A stretch of DNA of 64,000 nucleotides from Acanthornis magna (GCA_036785705.1 JAWUZG010000029.1:12973501-13037500), one strand, 5' to 3'; positions 26,604 through 38,577 are shown, counted from the first letter of the stretch. Notes: generated by a model from the sequence alone, not told the origin. Numbers and translations are program-made.

Positions 26604-26632
26604 ATGTTCTCTGTCCCTGCAGCAGAGAACAT
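26604..26632. repeat. perfect 10-bp hairpin
   Basis: ATGTTCTCTG (26604-26613) and its exact reverse complement CAGAGAACAT (26623-26632) are separated by nine bases. The stem is too short for a microRNA precursor. It could act as a DNA or RNA hairpin, or be chance. Confidence 0.6.
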
Positions 26633-28668
26633 TCATGGGATCATGCTATAGACGGAGTTTGAACTTTAGCTGCTTCATTTTTACCTCTTTAACCAGAAGG
26701 TGAGGTGCTTGAAATTTACCTGGACATTTTTTTCAGACATTTCATCAAAACAAATGAAAATAGAGATGTGTGCTGAACATTATCTCTGATCTGGAATGTC
26801 AGTACAAACAGAAGAGATGTGAAGTAGTCTGGGTCAGGCTATTTCTGGAATCAAACCTTATTTCTGCTCAACTCAGTGAATTTCTTTCATATCACAAATG
26901 TTCCTACAGAACAGAATTGGATTTGGCTTTGTTGTAAATGAGTGTGTACCAAAGGTGCTTCCTGTGAATAACCCACAGAACAATTATGCAGTCATAAGCT
27001 CAGGATGGACTTGTCATCAAGAGCCATTTCTGGAAAATACTTTCTCTTCATTTATATCTCCATGTTGTTTCTCCCTTTTTAAGGGAACTTACACAAGCAC
27101 TTGAGTCTTGGGAGATAGTTGCCACTGGTAAGAAGAGAAAAGTTTCCTGTATTTATGGATGACAAGTCTCACTTTTGCACAAATCTTTTTATCTCTCTGT
27201 CCACCCTGTCATTTAATTTAATATTTAATTTGTAAATAAACAGAAGGTTAATACTTAAGAAATAAGAACACAACAACATAACAAGCAATTTGACATGAAT
27301 CCATCTGAAATATTTTCAGAGAAGATATTGCACAGACTTACAAAATAAGAAATTAAGAGCTGGCAGCCAGGAATAAGGCAACCAGGAATAAGCAACTAAT
27401 TCTCATTTCATTCCACCTGCAAGTCCTCCTAGAGCAAGACTTATGGAGGAACAGCTGATTGCCTAGAGGGGAGAAATTACTATCTCACATCTATGACCTT
27501 TCTTTATCACCAGGTAGTTTGTTCAATATTAACTCCTTCCCATCTAAGGACACTGGAAACAGCAGATGCTCTGGGACTGAACAAGCTGTTGGAATCCTTT
27601 TTCTGTAACATTGAGAGATTTGGGGGGGAGAAAAGAAGAAGGATTTGCCACACTAAGGTTTGTACGTAAAACATAAAAAGAAAAAAAAAAAAACAGGACA
27701 ATTTTCAACTGTTAGGAATCTATCTCCAAGGGACCAAGGAAGAGGGGAGGATGTACATTTCATTAGTGTAGTCTTGAATTCTTTAACATATTCCATCAAA
27801 AATTGAGACAAGGAAATAGCAGCTTCATAACAAAATCATGAGGCTATGGTTATCTGTTATCAGGGCCAGAAGGAACTTTTACTTGAATATACATTCTTAT
27901 CATCATTAAAGCATCAGTTTGTCAAAAATAAGGTGGAAATAGTCAATAGTTTAATTCTAGTAATGCCAACCAATTATTTCAAAGCAAAACTTTCAAAAGT
28001 ATCTATCTTTGCAAGAAGATGAAGGAAAAACTGGAGGAGAGCTATGCTAAAAAGTCGTTTGAAGTGATTTTTGGGAAGGGGGGCAGGGAGAGGGAGAAGA
28101 GGAAAAGAACAGCTTAATGTTTCTAACCTTTCTGTAAGTATATAGTAGAAAGGGCTGTCTGGGTGAGTCACTGTGTGGGTGCTGGCACAGCGCTGCTGAG
28201 TGGAGGAACAGCGGGGGCGGAGGGAGATTACGTGAACTCTTTGATGACTGCTTACATAAAGTGGAATTACTACACTGCAAGCTCTCTCTCTGTGCTACTA
28301 CTGCCTTTCTGGAAAGTTACACAAAGTCCGGCTTTTATACTCCTTAGGTTTGCCTGCAATTGGGGTACACAGGGCAAATGTCAAACAGAGGTTTATGTGA
28401 GTCATAAAATAAACTCTCGCACCCTGTACCCCTTTTTCTCAGTTTTCTATTTTCTGTACCATGTCCATCAGTAGAAATACAGCAAAATGTAGCCATTTTC
28501 CATATTACAACTACATTTCTAGTGACAATTTTTAAACAGACTACTTTCCTGGAATAAAAAGCCCTGTTCCCTCTCCTTTTAAAGCTCCAGTACATTTTGG
28601 AAGTATTTCCTTTTTTGCAAACCTCTCTTCTCCATTAAGGTTTCTATACTTCTTTTTCACTCCTGCAG
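26633..28668. other. unassigned non-coding DNA
   Basis: No supported gene. A small GC-rich patch at about 28180-28230 has a GC box (GGGGGCGG) and two or three CpGs. The 103-codon plus-strand frame that starts at 28163 across it shows no domain. A poly(A) run with G lies near 27680. Confidence 0.45.
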
Positions 28669-28715
28669 ACGAAGAAAATGAGGACTCTTTTTTGGACAAA
28701 GTTTCAGTTAAATAA
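28669..28715 (+). other. candidate 3'-terminal coding exon (weak)
   Basis: A long pyrimidine tract (TATACTTCTTTTTCACTCC) ends in TGCAG at 28668, a near-ideal splice acceptor. If the first two bases complete a codon, the next codons read EENEDSFLDKVSVK and stop with TAA at 28713-28715. The acidic, hydrophilic peptide looks like a protein C-terminus. Against it, the coding part is only about 15 codons, no AATAAA signal follows closely, no upstream exon was found, and acceptor-like tracts are common. I recognise no parent gene. Confidence 0.2.
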
Positions 28716-30237
28716 CACATGCCAATTTGCTTGTTCCTTTCATCATCCTTCCTCTTCAATCCCAGACAACAGTTTGGCAATTTGATGTGAATTCAGAAGT
28801 CACTTCTTTTTTTTTTTTGGTAAAAGCTAGAAAAAATTGCAATTACAGTACACTACTATGTAGCTGTGAGAAGATGTTCCTCGGTGTCTTTTACAAAAAG
28901 CATGTCATTAACTCCCAAGACACAGGATTATTAGAACATTTCTTATTTCATGGATACAAAACACATTCTAATAATTTTCAGGGTTAAGCATGAACTGCAG
29001 GATTTATCTTTATGTACTCCAAGCTCAAAGTAAAATATAAACCTAATTATATTACCATACTTTCTAAACCCATGAAAGTCTCTTCATTCTTGCCACACTT
29101 TCTTAGTGAACTTAGTACAATTTAGAAAATTAACTGTGGCTTCCACAGGTGCTACTTTCTTTGAAAGTTATGAATCTATTTTGCCTGAGTATCTAGAGTT
29201 AGTGGCATGTTTAAATTTCTATTAATTTTATGGTTCTGTTCTTCTAATAGCAGTTACTATCTAGTAGTATTCCTCTTCTGACTGCTCAGCTACTTCCTTG
29301 GAGTTTGCAACTTCCTGTGATGGAGAAAGGTCCCAAGCACTACGCTAAAGGCTGGCCAGGAAAGGCAGGTCGAATGAAATGGCAGCTCCTTTCTTTGTGC
29401 AGGAGGAACTTAATTAAAACTGAAGCAGTTCTTGCAGAGAGATACTTAAAATTATCTGGGTGAAAACCTCGATGAAAATCATTAGAAATTTTGAGCTCTA
29501 GGAAAATTCATATTGAAGATCCAACAAATATTGAAATGAAATTTCCAGAAAATTAGAACAGCATCTGCGTCAAGTCAATGAAAGACACAGGATAAATATA
29601 ATTTTAAAGTCTGTGGGATATGAAGAGCTGCTCCTGGTGCCAAAATCTCCAAGCTGCTCTGAATCTGCCACTGAAAGTCCCTGTCCAATTCTCCCCAAAC
29701 TCCACCCATAAAGGCTTAAAACCCTCAATACCTCTTCTAATCCTTTTGATCTTTCTGGGAGCAGCACCTTGAAACACTTCTCAAGATGATTTTGAGGAGC
29801 TGTATGTGCAGACAAAAGCCTCATATCTCCAATTAATGAAGACAGTGCAAACTTGGGGAAAAGAAGCCCATGTTTCCTATTAAAGAGAAGAGCTCTTTCA
29901 TGCACGTATCTGTAAAAGGCAGTGAGTAAGGCATGGAGAGCTGGGCCCTGAATTAAATCATTAGCATTAGTCAACAATAAAGGTTATTTAATTCTTAAAC
30001 AGCCAAGCTCATTCCCACAATTTAGTCCAAAAAAGAAATAATAATTTTATTATGAAAGCATCATTTCCAGTTAATAGACCCTTTTTTCCCAATTAACTTG
30101 TATCATCTCATGTAAATAGATGGACTTCATATCTTCCTTGTGTCAATATGTTTATAACTCTTTAAATGCCAGAAAGTGAGTCAAACAATTTTATTTCCAT
30201 AACTGTAAATATGTAAATTCCTTTGTAAATTTCAAAC
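28716..30237. other. unassigned non-coding DNA
   Basis: Contains the 135-codon minus-strand frame at 29570-29977, discussed under findings. It has no recognisable domain or family. Otherwise AT-rich with no repeat recognised. Confidence 0.45.
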
Positions 30238-30396
30238 CATTATCCACTGGCTCAAAAGCTTTGCTGTTTCTGTTTTACATAGGAACAAGCTTAAACACTG
30301 AGAGTTTAAATGACCTGGCTCAAAATCACAAAGAAAGTTGATGGCAGAGACAGATTTTCTGATCCTCAGCTGTCCTGACCAGAGTGTTCATTTCCT
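30238..30396 (-). mobile_element. MIR-like (CORE) SINE relic
   Basis: On the plus strand the order TGTTTTACATAGGAACAAG, then ACTGAGAGTTTAAATGAC, CTGGCTCAAAATCACA, GATGGCAGAGACAGATTTTC and GACCAGAGTGTTCATT follows the reverse complement of a MIR element. The core is TTTACAGATGAGGAAACTGAG-like, then a GTTAAGTGACTTG-like stretch, AAGGTCACA, GTGGCAGAGCCAGGATT-like, ending in AGCCCATGCTCTT-like. Order, spacing and the GTGAC/TCACA blocks fit well; divergence is high, as expected for a SINE that predates birds. It is inactive and has no coding capacity. Confidence 0.7.
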
Positions 30397-32138
30397 AAAA
30401 ATAAGACATTTAATAATACAATGGTCATATTGATTAGCTATTACAATCAAAATGTAAATGCCTGCTGTTCCAGATGGCAGCCTCACTAATCTGCTCAAAC
30501 ACGTCTCAGGAGAAAAACAATGTTTTCCAGTGCTCTCTATTGCATTACATTAGTAATAGCAGTATAAAAATAAAAGCTTTTCTCTTTGAAAAACATCATT
30601 ATAGCCACAAGTCATAGAAGATTAAGTTAGCAATACATTGCATTCTCACTGAGTCGTGTGGAAATGGGGGTCTGTGGAGGACTGCTGGGTGTTTGCTGAT
30701 AGCTTCTAAGGGAAAGTAATTAATAATACCTGCCATGTACCTGTTGCACTGACACTTGAATTGCCACTAGAAAAACGTTAAGAGTCTGAAAAATGAAGAA
30801 AAAAAATTTCCCAAGAATTATTAAATACAGCCCTCAAGAAAGTAAAGGCCTTCCAAGTTCGTTTATAACATGTCTGAAAGAGGAAAAACAACTACAAACC
30901 TTGAAAAATAATATTAGGAAGGACCACCTGATCCAATACATAAAACCACAACACATAGAAATCACTGTCCATGATACCTTACTGTATAAAGTTTTTGCTT
31001 GCTGCCTATGAAGAAGATCTGCTTTTCAGGCTGGACAAATTTAAGCCACAGTACACTACTTTGCAGTCTAGACTGGACTGTGGGAGGGAACTGCCATTTC
31101 TTTATTGTATGATGAGGGAGGAAGACTGAAAATGGAGTCGGCAGAAGAGAAAGCCCAGTACCATCTGTGAGCAGCCTGTATAACACAAGTTAGTGCTATA
31201 ACTAGAAGCAGTGCAGGACAGAGATGAGTTTTTGGAGGCCATTTAAAAGTTTAATAGAATCTGCCTCGTTGACTTATTCAGATGGGATCCAGTTTTGGCC
31301 GTACATATGCTACCCCCACAATTTCCCCAAAGATTTATGCCTCGGGACATCTTCCTTCTTTCTGCCTTTGACTCTGAGCTGCCATAACCTTCCTCCAGTG
31401 GGCTTGGCCTGAGAAGGATGAGGGCTGTTATACTCTACTCCAAAGGGGAGCAACACTTTTCTCTTCCTTCCCCTGCCAGTATGGCAGTGGAAGCTTGGGC
31501 TTAGTCATTCTTTGGAAACATAAGACTTATCAAAGGTGATGCTGGAATGATTTTTGCCTTTTTTTCTTTTATATATTCTCTGTGTTCTTTACACATATAT
31601 TTGTAGCTCTGTAGCCTGTTGTATTCGTGGCTAGTTTCCCCAGTAATTTTCCCTACCTTTTCCCTAGGCAGAAAGACAAAACACATTCGAAGGGCCCCTA
31701 TCTTACCTTGGTTCTCCCTGGCTACTAAGGTTGAGACCAGCTCTTCGAGATACATTTTCATAAACAAAGTTCAGTTTCCATCTGAGAAGGGAGGATTTAG
31801 AGAGAGGGTAATTACCTCACCTCTTACGTATCTAATAGGTGCTTTTTGTCAAATATGCTAATTTGCTAAACTTTTAAAACTGTATTCACCCCTTGCAGGG
31901 GGTGGGCCTTTGTGGACGTTTTCCATACCTACCCCTGGAGGCCTCCCATAATGACCAGCTTTTATATTACCTCCTATACTAATATTACCTAAAAAGTGTG
32001 TTGTTTCATTTCTAGGGTCTTTAAGGCATCAAAGGCAGCCCTGGTATGTTTAGCTGGTTGTTGAAACACAACCTTGCAGACATGCACTTAGAAGACAGGG
32101 TTAAAATGAGATTGTTTGATGAGGGTCCAGGCACTATA

Positions 32139-32157
32139 CAGGTTAGAGGCTAACCTG
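32139..32157. repeat. perfect 8-bp hairpin with 3-base loop
   Basis: CAGGTTAG (32139-32146) and CTAACCTG (32150-32157) are exact reverse complements around AGG. Confidence 0.6.
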
Positions 32158-32423
32158 GCAACCTGTTCAGGTCCCTGTGCAGGAAGGGAGCAACAGATCT
32201 AGCTGGCTCATGGAGGTCCTGATGCTCCTGCCAGAGAGGTTTCTCTCTTGCTAGAATAAAAAAGTCAGCTTAAAGGGCTCTTCGCCCCAACAATCAGGTC
32301 AGCTTCCTGACACTCGAGCCAAACTACGCCTCTGGGCAGGCTGCCTTCCCTAATTTGTCTGAGCTCTATGCAAAAGGACCTATCCCTAATCACATCGTTC
32401 ACCTATGTTGCCAACTAAGTTTA

Positions 32424-32480
32424 TTTAAAAAAAAACCAAAACAAAACTCAAACAAACCAAAACAAAACCAACAAAACTTT
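32424..32480. repeat. A-rich (CAAAA)n tract
   Basis: A run of A followed by CCAAAACAAAAC-type units. It is similar in composition to the tract at 24262-24405 and may be an old poly(A) tail that has expanded. The Phe/Val-rich minus-strand frame at 32425-32616 partly translates it. Confidence 0.8.
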
Positions 32481-33237
32481 GGCTCTCATACACATAACAG
32501 TGCACAGAGAAACAGAAAGTAGATAAAACATACTGGGATAGAGAAGAAAAAAGTATAACATGGAAAAATGAAAGACAAAAGAAACATCCCATTAGAAAGC
32601 ACCATAACATTACCAAATATTAGGAAATTATTTGATAAGAAAAACAATGATGATTTTCAAAATACAAGGCCATTTTTAATAAGATCAGCAAATTTTCACA
32701 TCTCTAGCAATATTTACCAATTTAACTTGCTTAGATGACTTAAGGAAAGAGAAAGTAACCTTAGAGTAATTTTCATCATACCTTAACAAGGTCACATCAT
32801 CAAACATAGTGCATATGCTGACAGCCTGCTACGTCTTGCTAGTCATTATTGAACTGAAGAATATTTAATTTCTCTCATATATGTTTGTTATTCCAACAAA
32901 GATTTTAAAGATTTCACCCAAACCACCATTTAAAGTTGTTCCCATCATCTCTTATAGGTATTTTTGTAAAATATCGTTATATCACATAGCTGGGTGTTTT
33001 TATTTTTCCATGTTTCCAGTTTGAAGACAGAGCACATGGTAAAAGTATAGACTAAGAACATTGAGATCATTACTCACACAGAAAACCAATACAATTCATT
33101 CTATTGGATGCTGCTGTCAAAATTGAATCATGTAAGTAAATTATTTTAACCTCTCTTTCCAAGACCAGGAAAGGAGAATTATAGCTTAGTAAACAAATGA
33201 TTCCTAAGAGAAAAACTAAAGAAGGAGAACAACCTGT

Positions 33238-33512
33238 TATCAATCACAGGATGACTATGAGCCAGCGATTGGATTTACTGTGGAAAATGACAGATATGTT
33301 CCTTGATGTAATTGGAAAGGTATTTTCAGCTGAAAGAGAGAAAAATTATCCAGCATCCTGAGACATCTGGCATACCAAGTGTATTTTGGGACATTAATAT
33401 TCAAGAAAAAAACAAAAGGGAATTTACACTGGAGCAGTAGCAGAGAAGGGCAATCAGAAATTCATAAAAATGACAAGTCTCTCCTGCAAGAGGAGACTGC
33501 AAATGCTCAATT
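33238..33512 (+). mobile_element. CR1 LINE fragment (ORF2 3' part)
   Basis: The plus strand shows ACTATGAGCCAGCGATTGG (a block typical of the CR1 sequence after the reverse-transcriptase catalytic region), AAAGGTATTTTCAGC, a short decayed stretch, then GAAGGGCAATCAGAAATTC and GACAAGTCTCTCCTGCAAG followed by CTGCAAATGCTCAATTTC. These occur in the order found in CR1 ORF2 near its 3' end. All frames are broken. The copy seems to end near 33512, before the tail of the element, so it lacks the ATTCTGTG terminus. Confidence 0.72.
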
Positions 33513-33699
33513 TCATCACATGGGAATGCAGATGAAATATTACTGTTAGCTCTGTATGCCTGTGAAATTACCAGATAAAAGGTAACAGATAGATTTACCA
33601 GGCATGTGCATAAATGGGGAGTAAATTGCATTTATGAAGAGTAATTAGCAATGACTGACTTTCTGACTAGTGGGTTACATCAAGAGGATTTTGGTCTGT

Positions 33700-34520
33700 T
33701 CTGGGTCTGAGGCTTGTCAGATTTACCTCAATGGTTTGGACAGGATGAGTAAAAAGTGCTCACTTAATCTGCAAATTCAGCAAGGCAGTTGGGCAGCAAA
33801 CATTCCACAGACGAGGAAGAAAATTCAAAGCTATCTTGAAAATGGAAGAATTGGCCTGGGCTGAGAAGGCTGTAATTCAGTAAGGGAAATACAAAGCTCT
33901 CCGCATAGGTAGGGAGAATCATCTGTTTAAGCACCATAGAGGGAATCAATGTCATTGACATTGCAGTAAGGAACTAAGATATCGTCAATCACAGGCTAAA
34001 TGTAAGACTAAAATTTGTTTAAAAACTCCATATGGGAATGCAGCAGGAGTATTGTCTGTGAAATGAAGCAGTCCTTTATCAGTAAGGCCTCAGCTGGCAT
34101 ACAGCTAACATAATTCAGGAAGGATACAGTTCAATTAAAGGGAATCTGAAAGATACTAAAGGGAATTTTTAGACACCAGGAAAAAATATCCTATAAGAAA
34201 CAGCTGAAGAATTCGGGTTATTTAGTTTAGAGAAGGGACAATTTAGGGGAGATACAATAATAGTCCTTAATATTTGAAATGTAGCTCTACTCAGAAAAAG
34301 GATAAATATTTTCCTACATTCATTAAAGAAGGATAAAGAAGGGAACTTAAGAAAAAAAAAGCGTATTTAGCATTAATATTGGGAAAAAAATATCTAGCAA
34401 TAGGATAAAGAAGCATCATAACAAAAGGACTTCGTGATTGTTGATATTCTGTTGCTGGGATGTGAATTTGAGAATTACCTGTCAAGAATGTTGTAGATCA
34501 CATTACCATCTCCAGGGGTG
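33700..34520 (+). mobile_element. old L3/CR1-like LINE fragment
   Basis: A long decayed ORF2 3' half. Landmarks in order are AAATTCAAAGCTATCTTGA, GGAAATACAAAGCTCTCC, ATCACAGGCTAAATGTAAG, CAGTAAGGCCTCAGCTGGCA, TTATTTAGTTTAGAGAAGGG with ATTTAGGGGAGATACAATAA, AATATTTGAAATG, and finally CTGTTGCTGGGATGTGAA with TACCTGTCAAGAATGTTG. All are recognisable relatives of the L3/CR1 consensus and are collinear with it. Numerous indels and stops show it is ancient and dead. The end near 34520 is approximate. It lies 3' of another CR1 fragment in the same orientation whose content overlaps the same part of ORF2, so these are two insertions, not one. Confidence 0.75.
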
Positions 34521-37399
34521 GGGATAAAGTCCCAGTCCTTCCCTGATGCACTCACCCTGTCGTCTCAGCAGACTGCAGCTCTGCACCCTACAACATTGAC
34601 CCATCATCGATCAAAGTCAGCCATTACGGAGCAATGTGAAGTGAAAGTCATGCCTGGGTTTGGGAAAGGTTTGTATTAATTCTAAAAATTGATGACTTGT
34701 AAAGAAGGTTTTCTCTGGATTCTTGAGCACCATCCTTGCTATGCTTGGCTTTTCCCTCATCTTCTGATGTCTCAGGCTCTGCCAGAGCACTGGATGAAAC
34801 AGCCCTTCCTGAGAGCTCAGAGCCCAGGAGAATTGGTCCTCTTGGCTTTCTTTAGTGCTTGCTGCTGCCTCCTTTTCTGTGGCACTGATTCCCCAGGTGA
34901 CAATCCTGCCATGGCCACCAGGGTCAACACATGAGCTTAAATGCCTGGCACCTTCAGGAAGTCTTCTGAATGTACTGACAGGGCGCAACAACACAAGAAA
35001 CCCTTTTCCTAAAGAGTGTGGCTGGCTAGTATTCCAAAAGGCCCTCTGAAGTGTCAGCACCTGAGTGTACTGAGAGCTGTAATTAGCATTCTTTTTAAAA
35101 TTTTCATTAGGGCTGTGGGGGCAAACTCCAATTCCTCCAGCAATAGGTGTTTTGGTATTTCTCCAGTTCTCACTGTGATGGCTGGTCTAGTGGATCAGTG
35201 TCTTTTGATGTTTTTCTCTGACAAAACAGTCCTGTCATCACAGACAGGAGAATCCTCTCCTACAGTGATAAACCTTGCTATTAGAAGGGATTTGAAAAAT
35301 CATTTTGCTTTTCCTGTTCTACTGCTAGAAACTCCCTTTTAATCTATCTCATTAGCACATAAACCTTTATGAAAACACCCATGCAGTGGCATGCATCACA
35401 GTCATCCAAACAATATTGATATTCCTTAATTTTCCACACACCCATTTTCTGAAGTGATTGTGCCAGTTACCGTGGAGCCAAAGGCAGTTAACAGCAAGGA
35501 TCACAAGCAGCAAATTAGAAGCATTTCCTGGGTTCTTGCAATGAGTATTCTATTTCTTCAGCTTCTTTGGTTTCGACATGGAGTGACAAATCTCCAGCTG
35601 GGTAAAGCAGTGCTAGTGTGCTGCCCTCAGAGGAACAGTAGTGATTTATATCAACTGAGGGCCAAGGAGAATTAATAGAGGAAGAAATAGAGACAAATTC
35701 TCAAAAGTCTGCACACTGAACATTAAATCTAGGCAGTTTAACACTGACTAGTTACAACAGTACCAGAGACTTCTTTCTCTACCAAACCAGTCAACTGTTG
35801 TCCAGTCTGGATGGGCCATCTTCTGTAGGAGCCCATGCTGAGAGAAAGCTCAAAGGGGAGGCAGTGCCTCCCCAGCATGTAGGTTAGAATTGCCCCAGTG
35901 TAGAAAATATAAGGAACACAACAAAGGCATCCTACAGGACCCATGCTTTTTTCCCCAGGCCTCTGTCAATAAACACCATTGCAGCTCTGCCAGCATGGAT
36001 AGACTCAGTGGTGTCTTATAGCCCTTTTTGCATCCCTGTTCTTTCAACCACAAATGCAGAGAGCTTCCTTTGGATTCTCAATTATGTTTCTCTTTCCTAA
36101 ATTCAAAGAATTTATGCCGGAGACCCATAATACATAGGAGGTTGTAGGCGGAAAACTTTGTTCAGAATACAGGCTCCCTACCATGAAGCAGTTAAGCAGT
36201 CTGCAAGTCTCTGATTATCTCCAGATCATCCAAAAGGCTGATACACTGTTAAGGTCTTTTCCCTGTAACTTCCTGATTCTGGTTTTTTTGTCACATGGCT
36301 TACAACTATTTGCAGAAGTATCTCATCTCCAAACTTGCAGTGCTAACATTTTGTGGCTACTGGCATCTACCTTCCAGCACAAACAAGATTACACAGACAA
36401 ACCCCCTATTCAAATGCACACTTTGTGGGATCTACCTTGAACTGCATCTACAAACCAGATTGTCATGCCAATCACTGCCAAGAAAATGTTCTCATGAGTA
36501 TGAACTTTCTATCTATCTGGGTGAATTGTGTTTTGTCTGAATGACAATACATCCTAGAGCAGCATGTCATTGCTAGCAAATATTTTAGTGGGTCACATAT
36601 TTCCAGTACAACTCCCAGTGTTTGAAATGCCTCATAGTAGCCTGGGGAAACACTTGTATGGATATCTGAATATTTTGTGTCAGATAACTAAGTATTTCAA
36701 AATGAACTCATCAAAACATCCCTGCAAGGTTAATAACGGTATAATTAAGCTAGTGAAACATATCAATCTGCTTAGCTGGTGTAAAAATGAACTGCACTTG
36801 ACTGACATATATGGCATGAAAGAAATTGAAATAGGAAAAGGGATGCACTGTCACAGGAGGTACTTTTAAGCTGCAATGAATGAGAGAAAAACCTGTTGAC
36901 ATAACCTCAGCAAGAATCCAAGACTTCCTATGTAATTTGAAAGCAGAGAAAATAATGAATTAGTGGAAAAGACATTGTAGAATGCCCAAAATAACACAAA
37001 GCAAAGAGGCACACTTAGGCTGTCATGTCCATTTAGCTACAGATGTAAGACTAACAAGTGAAACTGCAGATTTAACTGCACATAATGCATAAAGGAGGCT
37101 TCTATCATGTTGTCTGCTTCTGCAGGCTTGTGGGGAGACACAGATTTTGCAGCAGAAGCAACAGTTAAAAGACCCATACTCCACTACGTTATTCAATCCT
37201 TTGGCAGTAAAAAAGTAATAACAAACAGCAGCCTTCCCAGTTTCTCTGATTCCTATAAAAGAGAAAGTAACCACATCCACTTAAGCAAAGCCTTTTTTCT
37301 GGGAGTGAGAACAGATAACAATCTTTTCCTTTGAATGAATGGCGAGACAGTTCTTTCCATTGTTCCCATCCCTGTAGGCCTGTCTCACCGAGCTGGGTG
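34521..37399. other. unassigned non-coding DNA
   Basis: Holds the 147-codon minus-strand frame at 34617-35060 and overlapping frames around it on the plus strand. No domain, splice pair or family is recognised. The rest is ordinary AT-rich DNA. Confidence 0.45.
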
Positions 37400-37960
37400 T
37401 CAGGAAAAAGTGGGTGGATGTGACTCCCTGGGGGGTGGTCTAACAAGGAACAGTGCTGTGCAGCTGACAAAGAAATGGGTCCATGGCTGAGGAACCTTAG
37501 GCAGATGCTCGGTTAAAGGCCAGAACAGCTGTTTGGGTTCAACATGCTCTTGACAAATTGCTTTTGTTGGGAAATACATTTGCTGTAGATAGCTCAGTGT
37601 ACAGCTGTGGTGCCAGCTGCAGATTGAGCTCTGGGTGCCTGGAACCCAAGGCAAGAATCCATGAACTTTTGCAGACCCTTTGCACAAGAAAAGGGACCTG
37701 TGGGACCAGCCAGGTGACCAGACAGAGACATAGCAGGAGCTGACGACTCTGAGGGAAGATCCCAGACACTGGAATGAATAGACTGTGAGAGTATAAAAGC
37801 CAGGTGTTTGCTTTCTTTGGGATCCCTCCTTGGAGGCACCAGCTTGAGCAATAATTCAGTTTTTGCACCAAGATAAAATTACTTAAAAGAACCAGAGGTC
37901 TGAAACTGCAATGGGAAACCTGTGGCCAAATCAGTAAGGAAACCTTGTCTGACAGTGTGA
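37400..37960 (+). mobile_element. possible solo LTR of an endogenous retrovirus-like element
   Basis: A GC-richer block in AT-rich flanks. Near its 3' side it holds GAGAGTATAAAAGCC (a TATA box at about 37790-37800), then GGGATCCCTCCTTGGAGGC and, about 45 bases on, GAGCAATAATTCAG, a degenerate AATAAA-like signal. TATA box, short R-like stretch and weak polyadenylation signal in this order are typical of a retroviral LTR read on the plus strand. The GGGATCCCTCC-type motif and the GCCAGAACAGCTG segment upstream also look LTR-like. No primer-binding site, polypurine tract or gag/pol/env frame was recognised, and I could not fix TG..CA ends, so the borders are guesses. Overlapping minus-strand frames at 37400-37871 are not considered genes. 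Confidence 0.4.
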
Positions 37961-38577
37961 GAGTGAGGTGTGTAGGGAGTTAAGCGGGGCACCCATCATT
38001 TCACTGGAGTCACCAGCTGCAAGGGGGCTTCAGTCATGGCATTGAAAATCTCAGGTGGTGGAAATATGACTGCCAGCGTGATTGGACATACAGGAAAGTT
38101 TCCTTAACAAATTTGCTTGGTGGAAAACACAGAAATAATTTATTGGGAAAGTGTAAAAGCAGGAGGTACCATGCGGTCAGGCGGTGATTGATATCACACT
38201 CTGCAACATTCTCACATTTGTGCCTAGATACCTGGGACCATTAGTCTTCACCTAGTGATAGTTTTCCTTATTATAACTCCAGCTGAGGAGAAAGGATTGG
38301 TCAAAAGGCAGACCTATTAGAGTAACAAATGACCCCAACATGTCTTAGCAATTCCAAGTTGAACTCCACGTAGGTAAAACTTGGAAGTTGGAAATTTTTG
38401 AGGTAAAAGCTCTATTCCTAGACTTTTGCTTAGGACATCTGCTGCACCATACTCATTTAAGTAGGGGAATAAATTCCCACTTCCTCTCCTGTTTCTCACC
38501 TACAGCCTCTGATCCTGGAGCCAAGCTTACACCTTGTGCATAAATGTCCCCTTGATGAAGGCAGTCTACGTTCTATT
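37961..38577. other. unassigned DNA after the LTR-like block
   Basis: The first 250 bases keep the GC-richer composition (GCGGGGCACCCATCATTTC, CACTGGAGTCACCAGCTGC). They may be further 3' sequence of the same element. Nothing firm is recognised. Confidence 0.3.

Larger units (their letters stand above)
30397..33237. other. unassigned non-coding DNA
   Basis: No supported gene. The stretch 31860-32340 is somewhat GC-richer and not recognised as any repeat family. Short frames of 60-88 codons overlap on both strands at 31501-31861 and lack motifs. Confidence 0.45.

Noticed and set aside
26283..26636. 117-codon minus-strand frame
   Set aside because: Overlaps plus-strand frames and the hairpin at 26604-26632. 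No domain recognised.
31860..32340. GC-richer stretch as a second endogenous retrovirus piece
   Set aside because: No TATA/AATAAA order, no TG..CA ends and no pol- or gag-like peptide could be seen.
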